Positions 44,838 through 54,810 of a DNA stretch of 64,000 bases are shown here, piece by piece (within the stretch, counting starts at the first letter, position 1; each line of letters starts with the position of its first letter). The translations under genes were made by a program, and so were the position numbers. The stretch is from Selenobaculum gibii (lineage in GTDB: Bacteria > Bacillota > Negativicutes > ICN-92133), in the NCBI RefSeq assembly GCF_030273445.1, contig NZ_CP120678.1:1527501-1591500 (forward strand), given 5' to 3'. The notes below the pieces were generated by a model, which was not told where the DNA came from, searched no databases, and saw only the letters and a list, made by a program, of their open reading frames with translations.

Positions 44838-45977
44838 TTAGGAATCTAATAAAAATTCACAAAAAACCTGGTTACCATATTTCATTCCTAAGGAAGTTAA
44901 AAAAATTTGTCCATTCAATTCGGATAGTAATTTTTTTCTTTTTAAATTTTCAATAGTATCTCCATACAAATCTTTTAATTCATATCCAAAGGTATCCATA
45001 AATTCTCGGCAACTAATTCCCGTTTTTTTTCTTAACCCTAAAAAACAAAACTCTTCCACTTTATCTTTATGACTAAGAAGTTCTTCGTGCGCCACTGCAT
45101 TACGTTCCCATTTTATTTTTTGTATATATTTTTCAACCTGCTGTTCATTATAAAACCTTTTATTTTGAAAACAAGAATGTGCTGCTGCTCCCAGTCCTAT
45201 ATACGGCAAACACTGCCAATATTTCAAATTATGACGACTTTCAAAACCAGCTTTTGCAAAGTTAGAAATTTCGTAGCGCTCAAATCCAAATTCCGGCAAC
45301 TGCTTCATTACAAATTCATACATTTTATCTTCCAATGTTTCATCTGGCAAAAAAAGTTTATTTTGTTCTTCTAATTTTGCAAAGACTGTTCCCTCTTCCA
45401 CTTTTAACCCATACACAGAAATATGCTGAATTGGCAACTTTATAGCCTCTCTAACACTGTATTCCACCTCATCCAGCGTTTGCTTCGGCAACCCATACAT
45501 CAAGTCTAAACTAATATTTTTAAATCCAACACTTGCCGCGTCACAAACAATCTGCCGTGCCTCATCTGCCGTATGAATACGCCCGATTCTTTTTAAAAGA
45601 GGATCTTGAAAGCTTTGCACACCAAAACTTATCCTATTTACACCAAATTCATATAGCCTGTATAATCCTTCTCGGTTTATCGTTTGTGGATTTACTTCTA
45701 TCGTAAATTCGACATCATTTGTTAGCTTAAATTTTTTTTGTATCGTTTGTATCAAATTCGTCAGCAGGTGTATCGGCAATACCGTTGGTGTCCCACCGCC
45801 AATATAAACTGTATTTATTGAATAGGCAGATAAAAGACCGCCCTGTAAAGCAATCTCGCTAGACAAGGCGGTTATATATTCATCTTGGAGTCCTTCCTTA
45901 TTTGCATAGGAAGGAAAATCACAATAAAAACATTTTTGCTGACAAAATGGAATATGCAAATATAAACCTAATTGCAT
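44838..45977 (-). CDS. hemW: Heme chaperone HemW (HemN-like radical SAM)
   Basis: A radical-SAM family protein of 379 residues. It opens MQLGLYLHIPFCQQKCFYCDF with CxxxCxxC followed by Asp-Phe, where true HemN has a fourth Cys, so this is the HemW branch that binds and hands over heme. Further motifs are TVYIGGGTPTVLP, NRISFGVQSFQD, ISLDLMYGLPKQT, and a C-terminal HemN_C domain. The ATG at 45977 follows GGTGAGAAG. It follows lepA by 13 bases, the usual lepA-hemW-hrcA order of Firmicutes. Confidence 0.94.
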   Translation of the reverse strand: MQLGLYLHIPFCQQKCFYCDFPSYANKEGLQDEYITALSSEIALQGGLLSAYSINTVYIGGGTPTVLPIHLLTNLIQTIQKKFKLTNDVEFTIEVNPQTINREGLYRLYEFGVNRISFGVQSFQDPLLKRIGRIHTADEARQIVCDAASVGFKNISLDLMYGLPKQTLDEVEYSVREAIKLPIQHISVYGLKVEEGTVFAKLEEQNKLFLPDETLEDKMYEFVMKQLPEFGFERYEISNFAKAGFESRHNLKYWQCLPYIGLGAAAHSCFQNKRFYNEQQVEKYIQKIKWERNAVAHEELLSHKDKVEEFCFLGLRKKTGISCREFMDTFGYELKDLYGDTIENLKRKKLLSELNGQIFLTSLGMKYGNQVFCEFLLDS

Positions 45978-45990
45978 CTTCTCACCTTCA

Positions 45991-47787
45991 TCAATCAATT
46001 TTTAAAATAGCCATAAATGCTTCTTGTGGTATTTCCACGCTACCTACAGACTTCATGCGTTTTTTACCCTCTTTTTGCTTTTCAAGCAATTTACGTTTAC
46101 GTGAAATATCTCCACCATAACATTTTGCCAGTACATCTTTACGCATCGCTTTGACCGTTTCGCGTGCAATTACTTTATTTCCTATTGCCGCCTGAATCGG
46201 AATTTCAAACATTTGCTTCGGAATAATCCCTTTTAATTTTTCAGCCAATTGACGTCCTCGATATGCAGCCTTGTCTTTGTGTACAATCACTGACAATGCA
46301 TCAACAGGTTCACCGTTTAATAAAATGTCCAGTTTCACTAATATAGAAGTCTGGTAATCCGTTAACTCGTAATCAAGTGAAGCATAACCTCTAGTGGAGG
46401 ATTTTAAGCGATCAAAATAATCGTAAATAATCTCACTTAAAGGGATATGATACGTAATCATTACGCGATCGACATCAAGATATTTCATATCTTTAAATTC
46501 GCCACGTTTTTCTTGCGACAATTCCATCACGGCACCAACAAAATCATTAGGAACAATAACTGTTGCTTTAACATACGGCTCATCAATATGATCAATTTCT
46601 GTTGCCGGTGGTAGATTCGCTGGATTATCAATTTTAAGTATTTCACCATTTGTTTTATATACTTGATAAATTACGCTTGGAGCTGTTGTAATGAGCCCTA
46701 AATTATATTCGCGTTCCAACCTCTCTTGGATAACATCCATATGAAGCAATCCCAAGAATCCACAACGGAAACCAAAACCTAAAGCAATCGACGTCTCTGG
46801 TTCAAACAATAAAGATGCATCATTTAATTGCAGTTTTTCTAACGCATCTTTTAAGTTGTCATAATCAGAGCTATCCATTGGATAAAGACCACAATATACC
46901 ATAGGGTTTATTCCACGGTAACCCGGTAAAGGCTCTTTTGCGGGTTTTAGTGCATCGGTAATCGTATCACCAACACGAACATCTTTTACATTTTTAATAC
47001 TTCCTACTACAAATCCAACTTCGCCGGTACTAAGTTCACCGATATTCGCTAAAGCGGGACGGAAAATTCCCACTTCAGTAACTTCAAACTCTTTATTGGT
47101 CACCATCATTCTAAGTTTCATCCCAGGCTTTATTTTTCCATTCATTACCCGTACATAAGCAATAACACCTTTATATGCATCAAAATGAGAATCAAAAATC
47201 AACGCGCTTAGCGGTGCATTTTCATCGCCTGTCGGTGCTGGTACCTTTTCAACTATTGCATCAAGAATCTCTTTGATACCAATACCAGCTTTTGCACTGG
47301 CAAGTACAGCCTCAGATGCATCAAGTCCAATCACTTCTTCTATTTCATGTTTTACTTTATCCGGATCTGCACTTGGCAAATCAATTTTATTTACAACAGG
47401 GATAATTTCCAAATTATGTTCCAATGCTAAATATACATTGGCTAAAGTTTGTGCTTCAATTCCTTGCGCCGCATCAACAACTAAAAGAGCCCCTTCACAG
47501 GCAGCTAAACTACGTGAAACTTCATAAGTAAAATCAACATGTCCTGGTGTATCAATTAAATTAATTTGATATGTTTCTCCATCTTTGCCCACATACTCTA
47601 AACGAACTGCTTGTGCTTTAATTGTAATCCCACGTTCTCGTTCTAAATCCATCTGATCTAAGACTTGTGCTTCCATTTCTCGTTTTGATAATGTTCCTGT
47701 ATATTCAATAAGACGATCGGCAATCGTTGATTTTCCATGATCAATATGAGCAATAATAGAAAAATTGCGGATATTTTTTATATTCAT
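45991..47787 (-). CDS. lepA: Elongation factor 4 (LepA)
   Basis: Ribosome-associated back-translocase GTPase of 598 residues. It has [44 protein letters not shown] and the LepA-specific C-terminal domain ([20 protein letters not shown], then [16 protein letters not shown]). GGAGG precedes the ATG. It has its own promoter and leads lepA-hemW. Confidence 0.97.
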   Translation of the reverse strand: MNIKNIRNFSIIAHIDHGKSTIADRLIEYTGTLSKREMEAQVLDQMDLERERGITIKAQAVRLEYVGKDGETYQINLIDTPGHVDFTYEVSRSLAACEGALLVVDAAQGIEAQTLANVYLALEHNLEIIPVVNKIDLPSADPDKVKHEIEEVIGLDASEAVLASAKAGIGIKEILDAIVEKVPAPTGDENAPLSALIFDSHFDAYKGVIAYVRVMNGKIKPGMKLRMMVTNKEFEVTEVGIFRPALANIGELSTGEVGFVVGSIKNVKDVRVGDTITDALKPAKEPLPGYRGINPMVYCGLYPMDSSDYDNLKDALEKLQLNDASLLFEPETSIALGFGFRCGFLGLLHMDVIQERLEREYNLGLITTAPSVIYQVYKTNGEILKIDNPANLPPATEIDHIDEPYVKATVIVPNDFVGAVMELSQEKRGEFKDMKYLDVDRVMITYHIPLSEIIYDYFDRLKSSTRGYASLDYELTDYQTSILVKLDILLNGEPVDALSVIVHKDKAAYRGRQLAEKLKGIIPKQMFEIPIQAAIGNKVIARETVKAMRKDVLAKCYGGDISRKRKLLEKQKEGKKRMKSVGSVEIPQEAFMAILKID

Positions 47788-47826
47788 TTTTTCCTCCTGT
47801 ACCTAAAACTGCAAACACTTCTTTAA

Positions 47827-47856
47827 ATTATAGCATCTGCAAGATACCAACTGCAA
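47827..47856 (-). promoter_or_regulatory. Probable sigma-A promoter of lepA
   Basis: TTGCAG, 18 bases, TATAAT on the minus strand, ending about 40 bases before lepA. Confidence 0.7.
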
Positions 47857-47874
47857 GTATCACATCTATTCCTC

Positions 47875-48111
47875 TTAATACGGTTTTACCTTTTCTATAA
47901 TTTGTTCCATATAGCGATTGCCCTCAAGATAGATATCTAAAGTATTTTCTTCGACTAAATCATAATACTTTTTGGCTTCTTCCTCAATAATTGGTTGATT
48001 TAATGTTAACTTATTTAATTGCATTTCAGCTGTTAAAATACCAACACTTACAAAAATAATAAAAATCACCATTCCTAAAACTATTTTAAAATCAAATGTG
48101 TTCTTTAACAT
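47875..48111 (-). CDS. Small membrane protein downstream of spoIIP
   Basis: A 78-residue protein: short polar start, one membrane helix (FKIVLGMVIFIIFVSVGILTA), then an acidic, helix-forming outer part (IIEEEAKKYYDLVEENTLDI). It begins 15 bases after spoIIP with GAGG upstream, so it is co-expressed. In B. subtilis the spoIIP neighbour at this place is yqxA (DUF3679); the size and topology fit, but sequence similarity cannot be judged here. A sporulation-time membrane role is an inference from position. Confidence 0.68.
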   Translation of the reverse strand: MLKNTFDFKIVLGMVIFIIFVSVGILTAEMQLNKLTLNQPIIEEEAKKYYDLVEENTLDIYLEGNRYMEQIIEKVKPY

Positions 48112-48125
48112 CAAATCGACCTCAA

Positions 48126-49154
48126 TTATTTGTTTTCTTGAATAATTTCGCTTAGAATATCTCCTAGTAAAAACATTGCTTGTTCGCCTTCCTCCAAACT
48201 CGTTTCCTGACTACCAACTTCTAACAATAAAGCATGCGGATGTAAATGCTGATTATAACGCCAATCAACCAGTTGTATACTTTTTATCAAATCGGGATAC
48301 TTTGCATCGCATTTAGTTTTTATTAATTTTGCAAAGGCGTAGTTTTCTTCCCAATGTGGTTGTGGTAAATCTGCCTGTCCTTGCGCCACAATAATCATAA
48401 TTTGAGCTACATTTTTTCCTTGAATTGTCGTTACCACATTTGCCCTTTTATCAGCATCACGATGCACATCAAAAATCATTTCAATAGATGGATTTTCTTT
48501 AACAATTCTCGTTACTGTCTCCTCAGATTTACCATACGCTTTCATAAAGCTTGGATAATCATGAATCGTTTTATCATGTAAAGTAACAATATTTTTTTGT
48601 GCTAATGCTTGTACCAAAGCATCTCCAACTTCAACAATCTCACCAGTTTGCCCTCCAGGTGCATGAGCCACCCCAGAACTCGGAATAAATGATTCTGCTG
48701 TATGTGTATGATATAAAGCAACAATTGGCTTACCTTTAGGAATTGTTTTTATCTTATCAAAATTCGGCAAAGCTGACGTATTTGAAGCAATCGCCGTCGT
48801 TGTCTTCACCGTAGCTAACACTGGAATTTCAGCCCTTATTAAAGATCGAATATCTTGTCTATCAATATTCGTAACAAGTCTTATCATATTAAATACACTT
48901 TGTCCCATTCCATTTTCCGATTTAGCCCCGTCTTTATTTACGGTTTCAATTCCAGGGATACCATAAGATAAAACTTCATACCATTTTGTATGTGTAGAGA
49001 CAAACTGATTTCCATAAGCCGAAGCACTAGCAGGTACAGAATCCTCAATATAGTTTTGATATAATGTAGCAATTAAAAGAAACACTGCAAATACATTTAT
49101 AAAAATTCGTCGTTTACTGGCCCATAATAGTTTTCGCCTTTGCATCCTAGTCAC
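48126..49154 (-). CDS. spoIIP: Stage II sporulation protein P
   Basis: Peptidoglycan amidase/endopeptidase that, with SpoIID and SpoIIM, thins septal peptidoglycan during forespore engulfment. One N-terminal anchor (RRIFINVFAVFLLIATLYQ) is followed by the SpoIIP domain with PIVALYHTHTAESFIPSSG, MIFDVHRDADKRA and LLEVGSQETSLEEGEQAM, containing the metal-binding His and Glu residues. GTG start, GGAGG eight bases upstream. It follows gpr by about 200 bases. Its presence is strong evidence for endospore formation. Confidence 0.95.
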   Translation of the reverse strand: MTRMQRRKLLWASKRRIFINVFAVFLLIATLYQNYIEDSVPASASAYGNQFVSTHTKWYEVLSYGIPGIETVNKDGAKSENGMGQSVFNMIRLVTNIDRQDIRSLIRAEIPVLATVKTTTAIASNTSALPNFDKIKTIPKGKPIVALYHTHTAESFIPSSGVAHAPGGQTGEIVEVGDALVQALAQKNIVTLHDKTIHDYPSFMKAYGKSEETVTRIVKENPSIEMIFDVHRDADKRANVVTTIQGKNVAQIMIIVAQGQADLPQPHWEENYAFAKLIKTKCDAKYPDLIKSIQLVDWRYNQHLHPHALLLEVGSQETSLEEGEQAMFLLGDILSEIIQENK

Positions 49155-49356
49155 AAAAACAGCCTCCTACTTAAAGAATCTCTTGTCCATTGACTAACGT
49201 GTCATTTAGTTAAACACTATCTGCCAGCCTGTAGATTCCTTCTCTCTTTAGTGCCAAGTAATGCCTTCCACTAAATAGATTTATCATTTTTGTCCACATA
49301 AGATATATATGCAAAAGCCATCATAATATAACTAATAATATTCATTAATAAATTAC

Positions 49357-50328
49357 CTAAAATTTCAAATATTGCGAAATGTTTTCTTCATTAATCACAG
49401 GATGCAACACTTCATTAATTGCACTAGCAATTATTTTAGAAATATCATCCATTAACCGATCAATCTCTTTTGGAGTCACCATTAAATCCCCCAAACTTTC
49501 AGGTAAAATCTGCCTAACAATAACCTGTTGTTCCGTTGGGGACAATTTTTCTAAACTTTTAAAATATCGTGCAAATTCAGCATATTCTTTTAATGTATTT
49601 ATTGTATCCATGGCAATTGTGGAAGCGTGAATAACTGTTGGAACACCTATTGCAATCACAGGTCTGCCTAATGATTCTTCATTTAATCCAAATCTTTTAT
49701 TACCAACACCAGACCCTGGATGAATTCCTGTATTAGCAATTTGAATCGTTGTATTAATTCTTTTGCTTGAAGCAGCAGCCAAAGCATCTATTGCTATGAT
49801 AAGATCAGGTTTAACTTTTTCAACAACACCTTGAATAATTTCTGCCGTTTCCATTCCTGTAATTCCTAAAACACCAGGAGCTATCGCACATACTAAGCAT
49901 ACATCATTTTTTATCTCCTCAGTCAACATATCACCTAAATGACGGGTAACAAATAGTTTCTCTATAGCTTTAGGCCCTAATGCATCAGGCGTTACATGAC
50001 GATTTCCTAACCCAACAACTAACACAGTTTTATGTTGATTAGCATCTACGATTATTTTTAATTCATCGGCTAATAAACGAGTAATTTTTTCGTGTAAGAC
50101 TGGTATATTCTCTTTAATTCCCTGTGCTTCTATCGTAATATATTTTCCTTTAGGTTTTCCTAACGCTTTCTCAGCTTCATGATTCGTTACATCTACGCGA
50201 GTGATTAAAACATCCTCGTCTGTGCTTGTCACCATTTCCACTCCTGGAATATCATGAGAAATGCGTTTCGAAAGCATTTCTCTCGCCTCAATGGCTAAAT
50301 CTGTTCTAAAATCTAAAAATTCCTGCAT
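49357..50328 (-). CDS. gpr: Germination protease GPR
   Basis: Aspartic-type spore endopeptidase (323 residues) that degrades small acid-soluble proteins at germination. It is made as a zymogen; the N-terminal propeptide (FRTDLAIEAREMLSKR) precedes the core with VLVVGLGNRHVTPDALGPK, LIIAIDALAAASSKRINTT, IHPGSGVGNKR and ESLGRPVIAIGVPTVIHAS. The two conserved Asp of the active site are in these motifs. GGAGG precedes the ATG. It is divergent from rpsT. Confidence 0.96.
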   Translation of the reverse strand: MQEFLDFRTDLAIEAREMLSKRISHDIPGVEMVTSTDEDVLITRVDVTNHEAEKALGKPKGKYITIEAQGIKENIPVLHEKITRLLADELKIIVDANQHKTVLVVGLGNRHVTPDALGPKAIEKLFVTRHLGDMLTEEIKNDVCLVCAIAPGVLGITGMETAEIIQGVVEKVKPDLIIAIDALAAASSKRINTTIQIANTGIHPGSGVGNKRFGLNEESLGRPVIAIGVPTVIHASTIAMDTINTLKEYAEFARYFKSLEKLSPTEQQVIVRQILPESLGDLMVTPKEIDRLMDDISKIIASAINEVLHPVINEENISQYLKF

Positions 50329-50374
50329 AAAAATCCTCCTTTATAAAAACTTTTCGACATTTTCAAAGTTTTAA

Positions 50375-50403
50375 TTGACCAAATTTAAAAATTTCGCTAT
50401 ACT
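50375..50403 (+). promoter_or_regulatory. Sigma-A promoter of rpsT
   Basis: TTGACC, 17 bases, TATACT, about 100 bases before the rpsT start. Confidence 0.85.
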
Positions 50404-50503
50404 ATTTTTTAGTTTGTGTGTTTATTTAACAAATCATGCTTGCTTTTTAGATAAGTACATGCTAGAATATCTAGGTAAACAAACCCTTAAGGAGGTGAAC
50501 CAC

Positions 50504-50770
50504 TTGCCAAATATTATTTCATCCGTACGTAGCGTAAAAACTGACGCTGAACGTCGTGCAAAAAACTTCGCTGTGAAATCAGCTGTTAGAACTGCTTCCC
50601 GTAAATTAATTGAAGCTGTTGAAGCTGGTAAAGCTGATGAAGCTAAAGCCCTCCTTATTGAAGCTACTAAAACGATTGATAAAGCTGCTGCTAAAGGTGT
50701 TTTCCATAAAAATGCTGCTGCTCGCAGAAAATCCCGTTTAGCTCGTAAACTTAACGCTTTAGCTAAATAA
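50504..50770 (+). CDS. rpsT: 30S ribosomal protein bS20
   Basis: An 88-residue bS20 reading (M)PNIISSVRSVKTDAERRAKN, then the helical KSAVRTASRKLIEAVEAGKA and a C-terminal HKNAAARRKSRLARKLNALA. The start is TTG at 50504, fixed by AAGGAGGTG eight bases upstream and by the family N-terminus; in-frame codons further up are not part of the protein. A TTG start is known for rpsT in several bacteria and may limit its translation. It is the lone plus-strand gene of this part. Confidence 0.96.
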   Translation: MPNIISSVRSVKTDAERRAKNFAVKSAVRTASRKLIEAVEAGKADEAKALLIEATKTIDKAAAKGVFHKNAAARRKSRLARKLNALAK

Positions 50771-50785
50771 TTTACATTGTGTAAT

Positions 50786-50820
50786 TAAAAGCCTATTCAC
50801 TTTAGTGAATAGGCTTTCTT
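50786..50820 (+). terminator. Terminator after rpsT
   Basis: AAAGCCTATTCAC and GTGAATAGGCTTT form a 13-bp stem with a four-base loop and A/T flanks. Confidence 0.92.
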
Positions 50821-50862
50821 ACTTTATCTTTCCTAAAAAATCAATACATATACATATATACT

Positions 50863-50896
50863 TAATGGCAGACAGAAATATTTCCGTCTGCCATTT
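50863..50896 (-). terminator. Terminator after holA
   Basis: AATGGCAGACAGAAA/TTTCCGTCTGCCATT stem-loop directly after the holA stop, with T-run. Confidence 0.9.
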
Positions 50897-51922
50897 TTAT
50901 TCACTGCACAAATTAATAATAATTCTTTCTAATGCTATACAATCAGCTTGACTGGATTTTAATTGATAATCCACTTCGGCTAAATCTATCAACACTTGTT
51001 GCAGCACTTCCTGTTTAAAAGATCTGCTTTTCTTCATTAATCTTTCCGCAATAAAAGGTACCACACCAAGGCTTTCCGCAATCTGTCTACTCGTAGCGCC
51101 TTGTCTTAACAACACATTTACTTGCAATAATTGTCTAGTATGTCGGCTTAACATCGTAATTAATCTCAACGGATGTTCTCCTGCAATTAATTGTTCCTCC
51201 AACAAAACCAATGCTTGCTTTAACTTCTTTTCACTAATTGCATCAAGCATTGCAAAAATAGAAACCTCTGGGATGCTACTAAATACTTTGATTAAATCCT
51301 CTTTTTCAATTCGCGTTTTATCAGTATATAGCGTTAACTTTTCAAATTCCTGTTCGAGATATCCCAATGAAATTTGTGCCATCACACTAGTTGCTTCTAT
51401 AAAGTATTCATAAGCTTCACGAGAGAATTCCCGGTGAATCTCATATAATTTATTTTGCAGCCAATCTTTAATATCACGAGCTTTTATCGGCAATGCTTCC
51501 ACATGTATTCCATGCTTATCAATGGCTTTATAAAGCTTTCTTCGCTTATCTATTTTGTCTACGGTCACCAATAGCAATATGCTATATGTCGGCATATCAC
51601 TAAATAGCTGTATCAATTTTTCTTCATTTCTATTTGCTTGTTTCTCATTTGCATTTTTTCGCTCTTTAAATAAAGTACTATTACGCACGATAATTAAGTT
51701 TTTTTCACTAAAAAACGGCATTGACTCCACTGAATTTACAATTTCATCAACACTTGCTTCAGTGCTTAATATTTGTACCCCATCAGTGTTATTTCCTGGA
51801 AATGTTTTTTTTATCACAGCTTTTTCAAACTTATTCGCTAGATATGATTCTTCGCCACTAATTAAATAAAGCGATGAAAGCTCTTTTTTCTTTAAATTTG
51901 CGATTGCTTCAAAATAATTCAT
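50897..51922 (-). CDS. holA: DNA polymerase III delta subunit
   Basis: Clamp-loader subunit that opens the beta clamp. The 341 residues begin MNYFEAIANLKKKELSSLYL and have the diagnostic LISGEESYLANKFEKAV and FFSEKNLIIVRNSTL segments. An AAA+-like core without Walker A follows, then the C-terminal helical domain (LRLITMLSRHTRQLLQVNVL). It lies near rpsT and gpr as in many Firmicutes. Confidence 0.93.
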   Translation of the reverse strand: MNYFEAIANLKKKELSSLYLISGEESYLANKFEKAVIKKTFPGNNTDGVQILSTEASVDEIVNSVESMPFFSEKNLIIVRNSTLFKERKNANEKQANRNEEKLIQLFSDMPTYSILLLVTVDKIDKRRKLYKAIDKHGIHVEALPIKARDIKDWLQNKLYEIHREFSREAYEYFIEATSVMAQISLGYLEQEFEKLTLYTDKTRIEKEDLIKVFSSIPEVSIFAMLDAISEKKLKQALVLLEEQLIAGEHPLRLITMLSRHTRQLLQVNVLLRQGATSRQIAESLGVVPFIAERLMKKSRSFKQEVLQQVLIDLAEVDYQLKSSQADCIALERIIINLCSE

Positions 51923-51967
51923 TATAACTCTCCATATTAATCAATATTAATAGCATACCATAAAATA

Positions 51968-52000
51968 ATAGCAGGTAAACTAAAAAGTTCACCTGCTATT
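51968..52000 (-). terminator. Terminator of the 134-residue membrane protein gene
   Basis: ATAGCAGGT(GA)/ACCTGCTAT stem around a loop; the stop codon of the gene lies in the adjoining T/A-rich run. Confidence 0.8.
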
Positions 52001-52400
52001 TTTTTATTTTTTTATTTGAAAGCTGCGCTATTAGCTCATCTATTACTATCTCATTAATCCGATTAAATTCTTGTGAATCATTATAATCTACATTCAATTT
52101 TTCAGCTTTTTCAATAATTAATTTTTGAAGATTATCTTTAGCAAAAATATTTCCTAACCGTCCCGATCCCTGTTTCGCAACACTATATGTATTTTCAAAA
52201 TCATTTTTCTTGACTTTATAAATTTCTGTACACACCCTATTAGCTAAATCACTTTTAATGCCATGTTCCTTAACTAATAGCTCTTGAAGCAATACTGAAG
52301 CCACAGCTTTGTAATTGTACTTCATTCCCTGATACTTAATAACCGCAATAACAATAACACCTATAATACATATTCCTAATCCCATTACTGTAGTATCCAC
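51996..52400 (-). CDS. Uncharacterised membrane-anchored protein, 134 residues
   Basis: It starts at GTG (52400) behind AGAGGT. One N-terminal helix (MGLGICIIGVIVIAVIKYQG) is followed by a cytoplasmic or external helical part with LLQELLVKEHGIKSDLANRV, a basic middle, and a C-terminal acidic helix (RINEIVIDELIAQLSNKK). The layout (one anchor, then about 100 helical residues) recalls phage-holin LL-H-like small proteins of Firmicutes, but I see no firm match. It stands between glyS and holA with its own terminator. Function unknown. Confidence 0.65.
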   Translation of the reverse strand: MDTTVMGLGICIIGVIVIAVIKYQGMKYNYKAVASVLLQELLVKEHGIKSDLANRVCTEIYKVKKNDFENTYSVAKQGSGRLGNIFAKDNLQKLIIEKAEKLNVDYNDSQEFNRINEIVIDELIAQLSNKKIKK

Positions 52401-52633
52401 AAATCTACCTCTTTTCTCATAGTATTGTATCGAAATAATTATACAACATTTTACAACAAGCAACAACCCTAAGTTATAAAATACATTATATATTCCACTA
52501 CTGTTTTATTGGCATAGAGCAGCATCTAAAGCATATAACTAAACTTCTCTGTATTCCACTTAAAATTAAACACTATTTAGAATGTTAAATTTTAATTTAT
52601 TTTTCTTTTGAATTTTTAGATATCAAGTAAAAA

Positions 52634-52682
52634 ACAGCTGCTCTAAAACTCTCAAATTTTATATGAGAGCTAAGAGCAGCTC
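52634..52682 (-). terminator. Strong terminator after glyQS
   Basis: On the minus strand AGCTGCTCT...CTCTCA pairs with TGAGAG...AGAGCAGCT (about 16 bp with small bulges), followed by GTTTTTTACTT. Confidence 0.88.
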
Positions 52683-52706
52683 AATCTCTAAGCAAGGGGA
52701 TTAGGG

Positions 52707-52738
52707 TTCAGATAGAGTAAAAAAACTATCTGAATCAA
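52707..52738 (-). repeat. Stem-loop just after glyS
   Basis: TTCAGATAG and CTATCTGAA pair around a loop that contains seven T. It may be a first, weaker termination or 3'-end stabilising element ahead of the main terminator. Confidence 0.65.
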
Positions 52739-52752
52739 ATCAACTTGATAGC

Positions 52753-54810
52753 TTATACAATTTTACTAAAATCAGCAACTTGATTTACCATATTTGTGAT
52801 ACTGCTTAATAAAGCCAAACGATTTGTTTTGATTGCTTCCTCTTTATCCATAACCATAACGTTGTCAAAGAAGGTATCGATTGGTTCGATTAAATCCATC
52901 ATTGCATCAATTGCACCAGCATAATCTTTTCCTTCGATTAGACTTTCAACCGCACTATTAACGGATACATATGCTTGATAAAGATTTTTTTCTTCATCTG
53001 TAATAAACAATTCTGCTTTTACAATTGCAGCTTCTGCTTTTTTCGCAAGATTTCCCACGCGAACAAAGGCTTGAATTGCTTTTGTCATATCGCGTTTTTC
53101 AATTTCAGCAGTCACAGCAATTGCCTTTAAATACACATCATATATATTATCCATTCCCGTAGCAAGAACTGCATCAATAATATCATAACGAATATTTTCA
53201 TCCGTTAATACATTTTTGATTCGTAAACGGAAGAACTCTTGAACATCCGCAATTAATTTATCTCGTTTTTCTATATCAGCAATCGATAATAAATTCATAG
53301 TTTCTTCAACAAGCCCCGCTAAAGAGACATCATATTTACCATCAATCAAAATATTTACAATTCCTAATGCTTGCCGACGTAATGCATACGGATCTTGAGA
53401 ACCGGTTGGAATCAATCCGCGGCTGAACGTTGCCACAATATTGTCAATTTTATCCGCAATACTAATAAATTGACCAGCTACGCTTGCAGGCAATTCATCA
53501 CCAGCAAAACGGGGCAAATAATGTTCATAAATCGCTTGTGCTACTTCTTTAGTTTCACCGTTTAATAACGCATATTCTCTCCCCATAATGCCTTGTAATT
53601 CTGTGAATTCACAGACCATACCTGTAACTAAATCCGTTTTTGCTAATTTCGCACCACGTTCAATCGTTACTAGTGCAGATTGATCCGCACCTGTATGTTT
53701 GACAAGAAAAGCAGATAATTTAGCTAAGCGTTCAGCTTTATCATAAATCGTTCCAAGACCTTCTTGGAACACTATTGTCTTTAATTTTTCCAGTCGATCA
53801 ATCAACTTAACTTTGCAATCTTCTTCAAAGAAAAATTGTGCGTCAGCAAGTCTAGCTCTAAGTACACGCTCATTCCCATGTTGTACAATTTCTAAATGTT
53901 CTTTTCCACCATTTCTTACGGTAATAAACATCGGCATAAGAGATCCATCCGCTGCTTTCACAGGGAAGTAACGTTGATGTTCACGCATCGGTGTGATTAC
54001 TGTTTCAGGTGGCAATTTTAAATATTTGTCCTCAAAATTACCACATAAAGCTGTTGGATATTCAACTAAGAAAACAACTTCTTCTAATAAATCTTCGGAA
54101 ATTTCAGCATTTCCGCCTTTACTTTCTGCCAATTCCAGAATTTGTTTTTGAATCATATCACGACGTTTATCTTGATCAACAATTACAAATTCTTTTTCTA
54201 ATGTTTCCACATAAGAATCTGCATTTTTGATTACAATATCTCCTTGGCTAAGGAAACGATGCCCACGAGATACATTACCAGTTTTTACTTCCGCAACTGA
54301 AAAGTCAACAACCTCATTGCCAAATAGTGCAACAATCCATTTGATTGGACGAACAAACTTCATATCTAAGTCAGCCCAGTGCATATTTTTCGAAAAGTTT
54401 AAGCTATGAATAATCTCTGGTAAAACAGTTGCCATCATCCCTGAAGTTTCTTGTCCAACTTCATGTACCATCGCATAAACATAACCATCTTTGACAACTA
54501 AATCTTTGACATCAACTTTTTGTCCTCTAGCAAAACCCATACCAGCCTTTGTCGGATTTCCTTCCGCATCAAAAGCAACCTTTATTGACGGCCCTTTGTT
54601 TTCACTTGAGATGTCTTCTTGCTTATCTGCAACATTTTTTACAATCAAAGCAATCCGACGAGGCGTTCCATAAGCTTGCACTTCATCAAACGCAATACGA
54701 AGTTCTGCAAATTTATTTTTTGCTATTGTTTCTATTTGATTTAAAATTCCTGTCATAAATCTTGCGGGAATTTCTTCTGTACCAATTTCTAATAATAAAT
54801 CTTTACTCAC
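52753..54810 (-). CDS. glyS: Glycyl-tRNA synthetase beta subunit
   Basis: tRNA-binding and editing subunit of the heterotetrameric bacterial GlyRS. The 685 residues open [19 protein letters not shown], with [31 protein letters not shown] and [15 protein letters not shown]. An HD-like region and [19 protein letters not shown], then [18 protein letters not shown], precede the anticodon domain. It overlaps glyQ by eight bases. Confidence 0.97.
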   Translation of the reverse strand: MSKDLLLEIGTEEIPARFMTGILNQIETIAKNKFAELRIAFDEVQAYGTPRRIALIVKNVADKQEDISSENKGPSIKVAFDAEGNPTKAGMGFARGQKVDVKDLVVKDGYVYAMVHEVGQETSGMMATVLPEIIHSLNFSKNMHWADLDMKFVRPIKWIVALFGNEVVDFSVAEVKTGNVSRGHRFLSQGDIVIKNADSYVETLEKEFVIVDQDKRRDMIQKQILELAESKGGNAEISEDLLEEVVFLVEYPTALCGNFEDKYLKLPPETVITPMREHQRYFPVKAADGSLMPMFITVRNGGKEHLEIVQHGNERVLRARLADAQFFFEEDCKVKLIDRLEKLKTIVFQEGLGTIYDKAERLAKLSAFLVKHTGADQSALVTIERGAKLAKTDLVTGMVCEFTELQGIMGREYALLNGETKEVAQAIYEHYLPRFAGDELPASVAGQFISIADKIDNIVATFSRGLIPTGSQDPYALRRQALGIVNILIDGKYDVSLAGLVEETMNLLSIADIEKRDKLIADVQEFFRLRIKNVLTDENIRYDIIDAVLATGMDNIYDVYLKAIAVTAEIEKRDMTKAIQAFVRVGNLAKKAEAAIVKAELFITDEEKNLYQAYVSVNSAVESLIEGKDYAGAIDAMMDLIEPIDTFFDNVMVMDKEEAIKTNRLALLSSITNMVNQVADFSKIV

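Larger units (their letters stand above)
52401..52752. other. Intergenic region after glyS
   Basis: This 352-base gap carries two stem-loops next to glyS (listed separately). Closer to the 134-residue gene it is plain AT-rich sequence without a recognisable promoter or reading frame. Confidence 0.6.

Noticed and set aside
49271-49345. 24-codon minus-strand frame (MNIISYIMMAFAYISY...) between gpr and spoIIP
   Set aside because: Very short, with weak ribosome site (AGGTAA). It ends in a TAG, then runs on in frame for 17 more codons. It could be a decayed small membrane peptide but cannot be supported.
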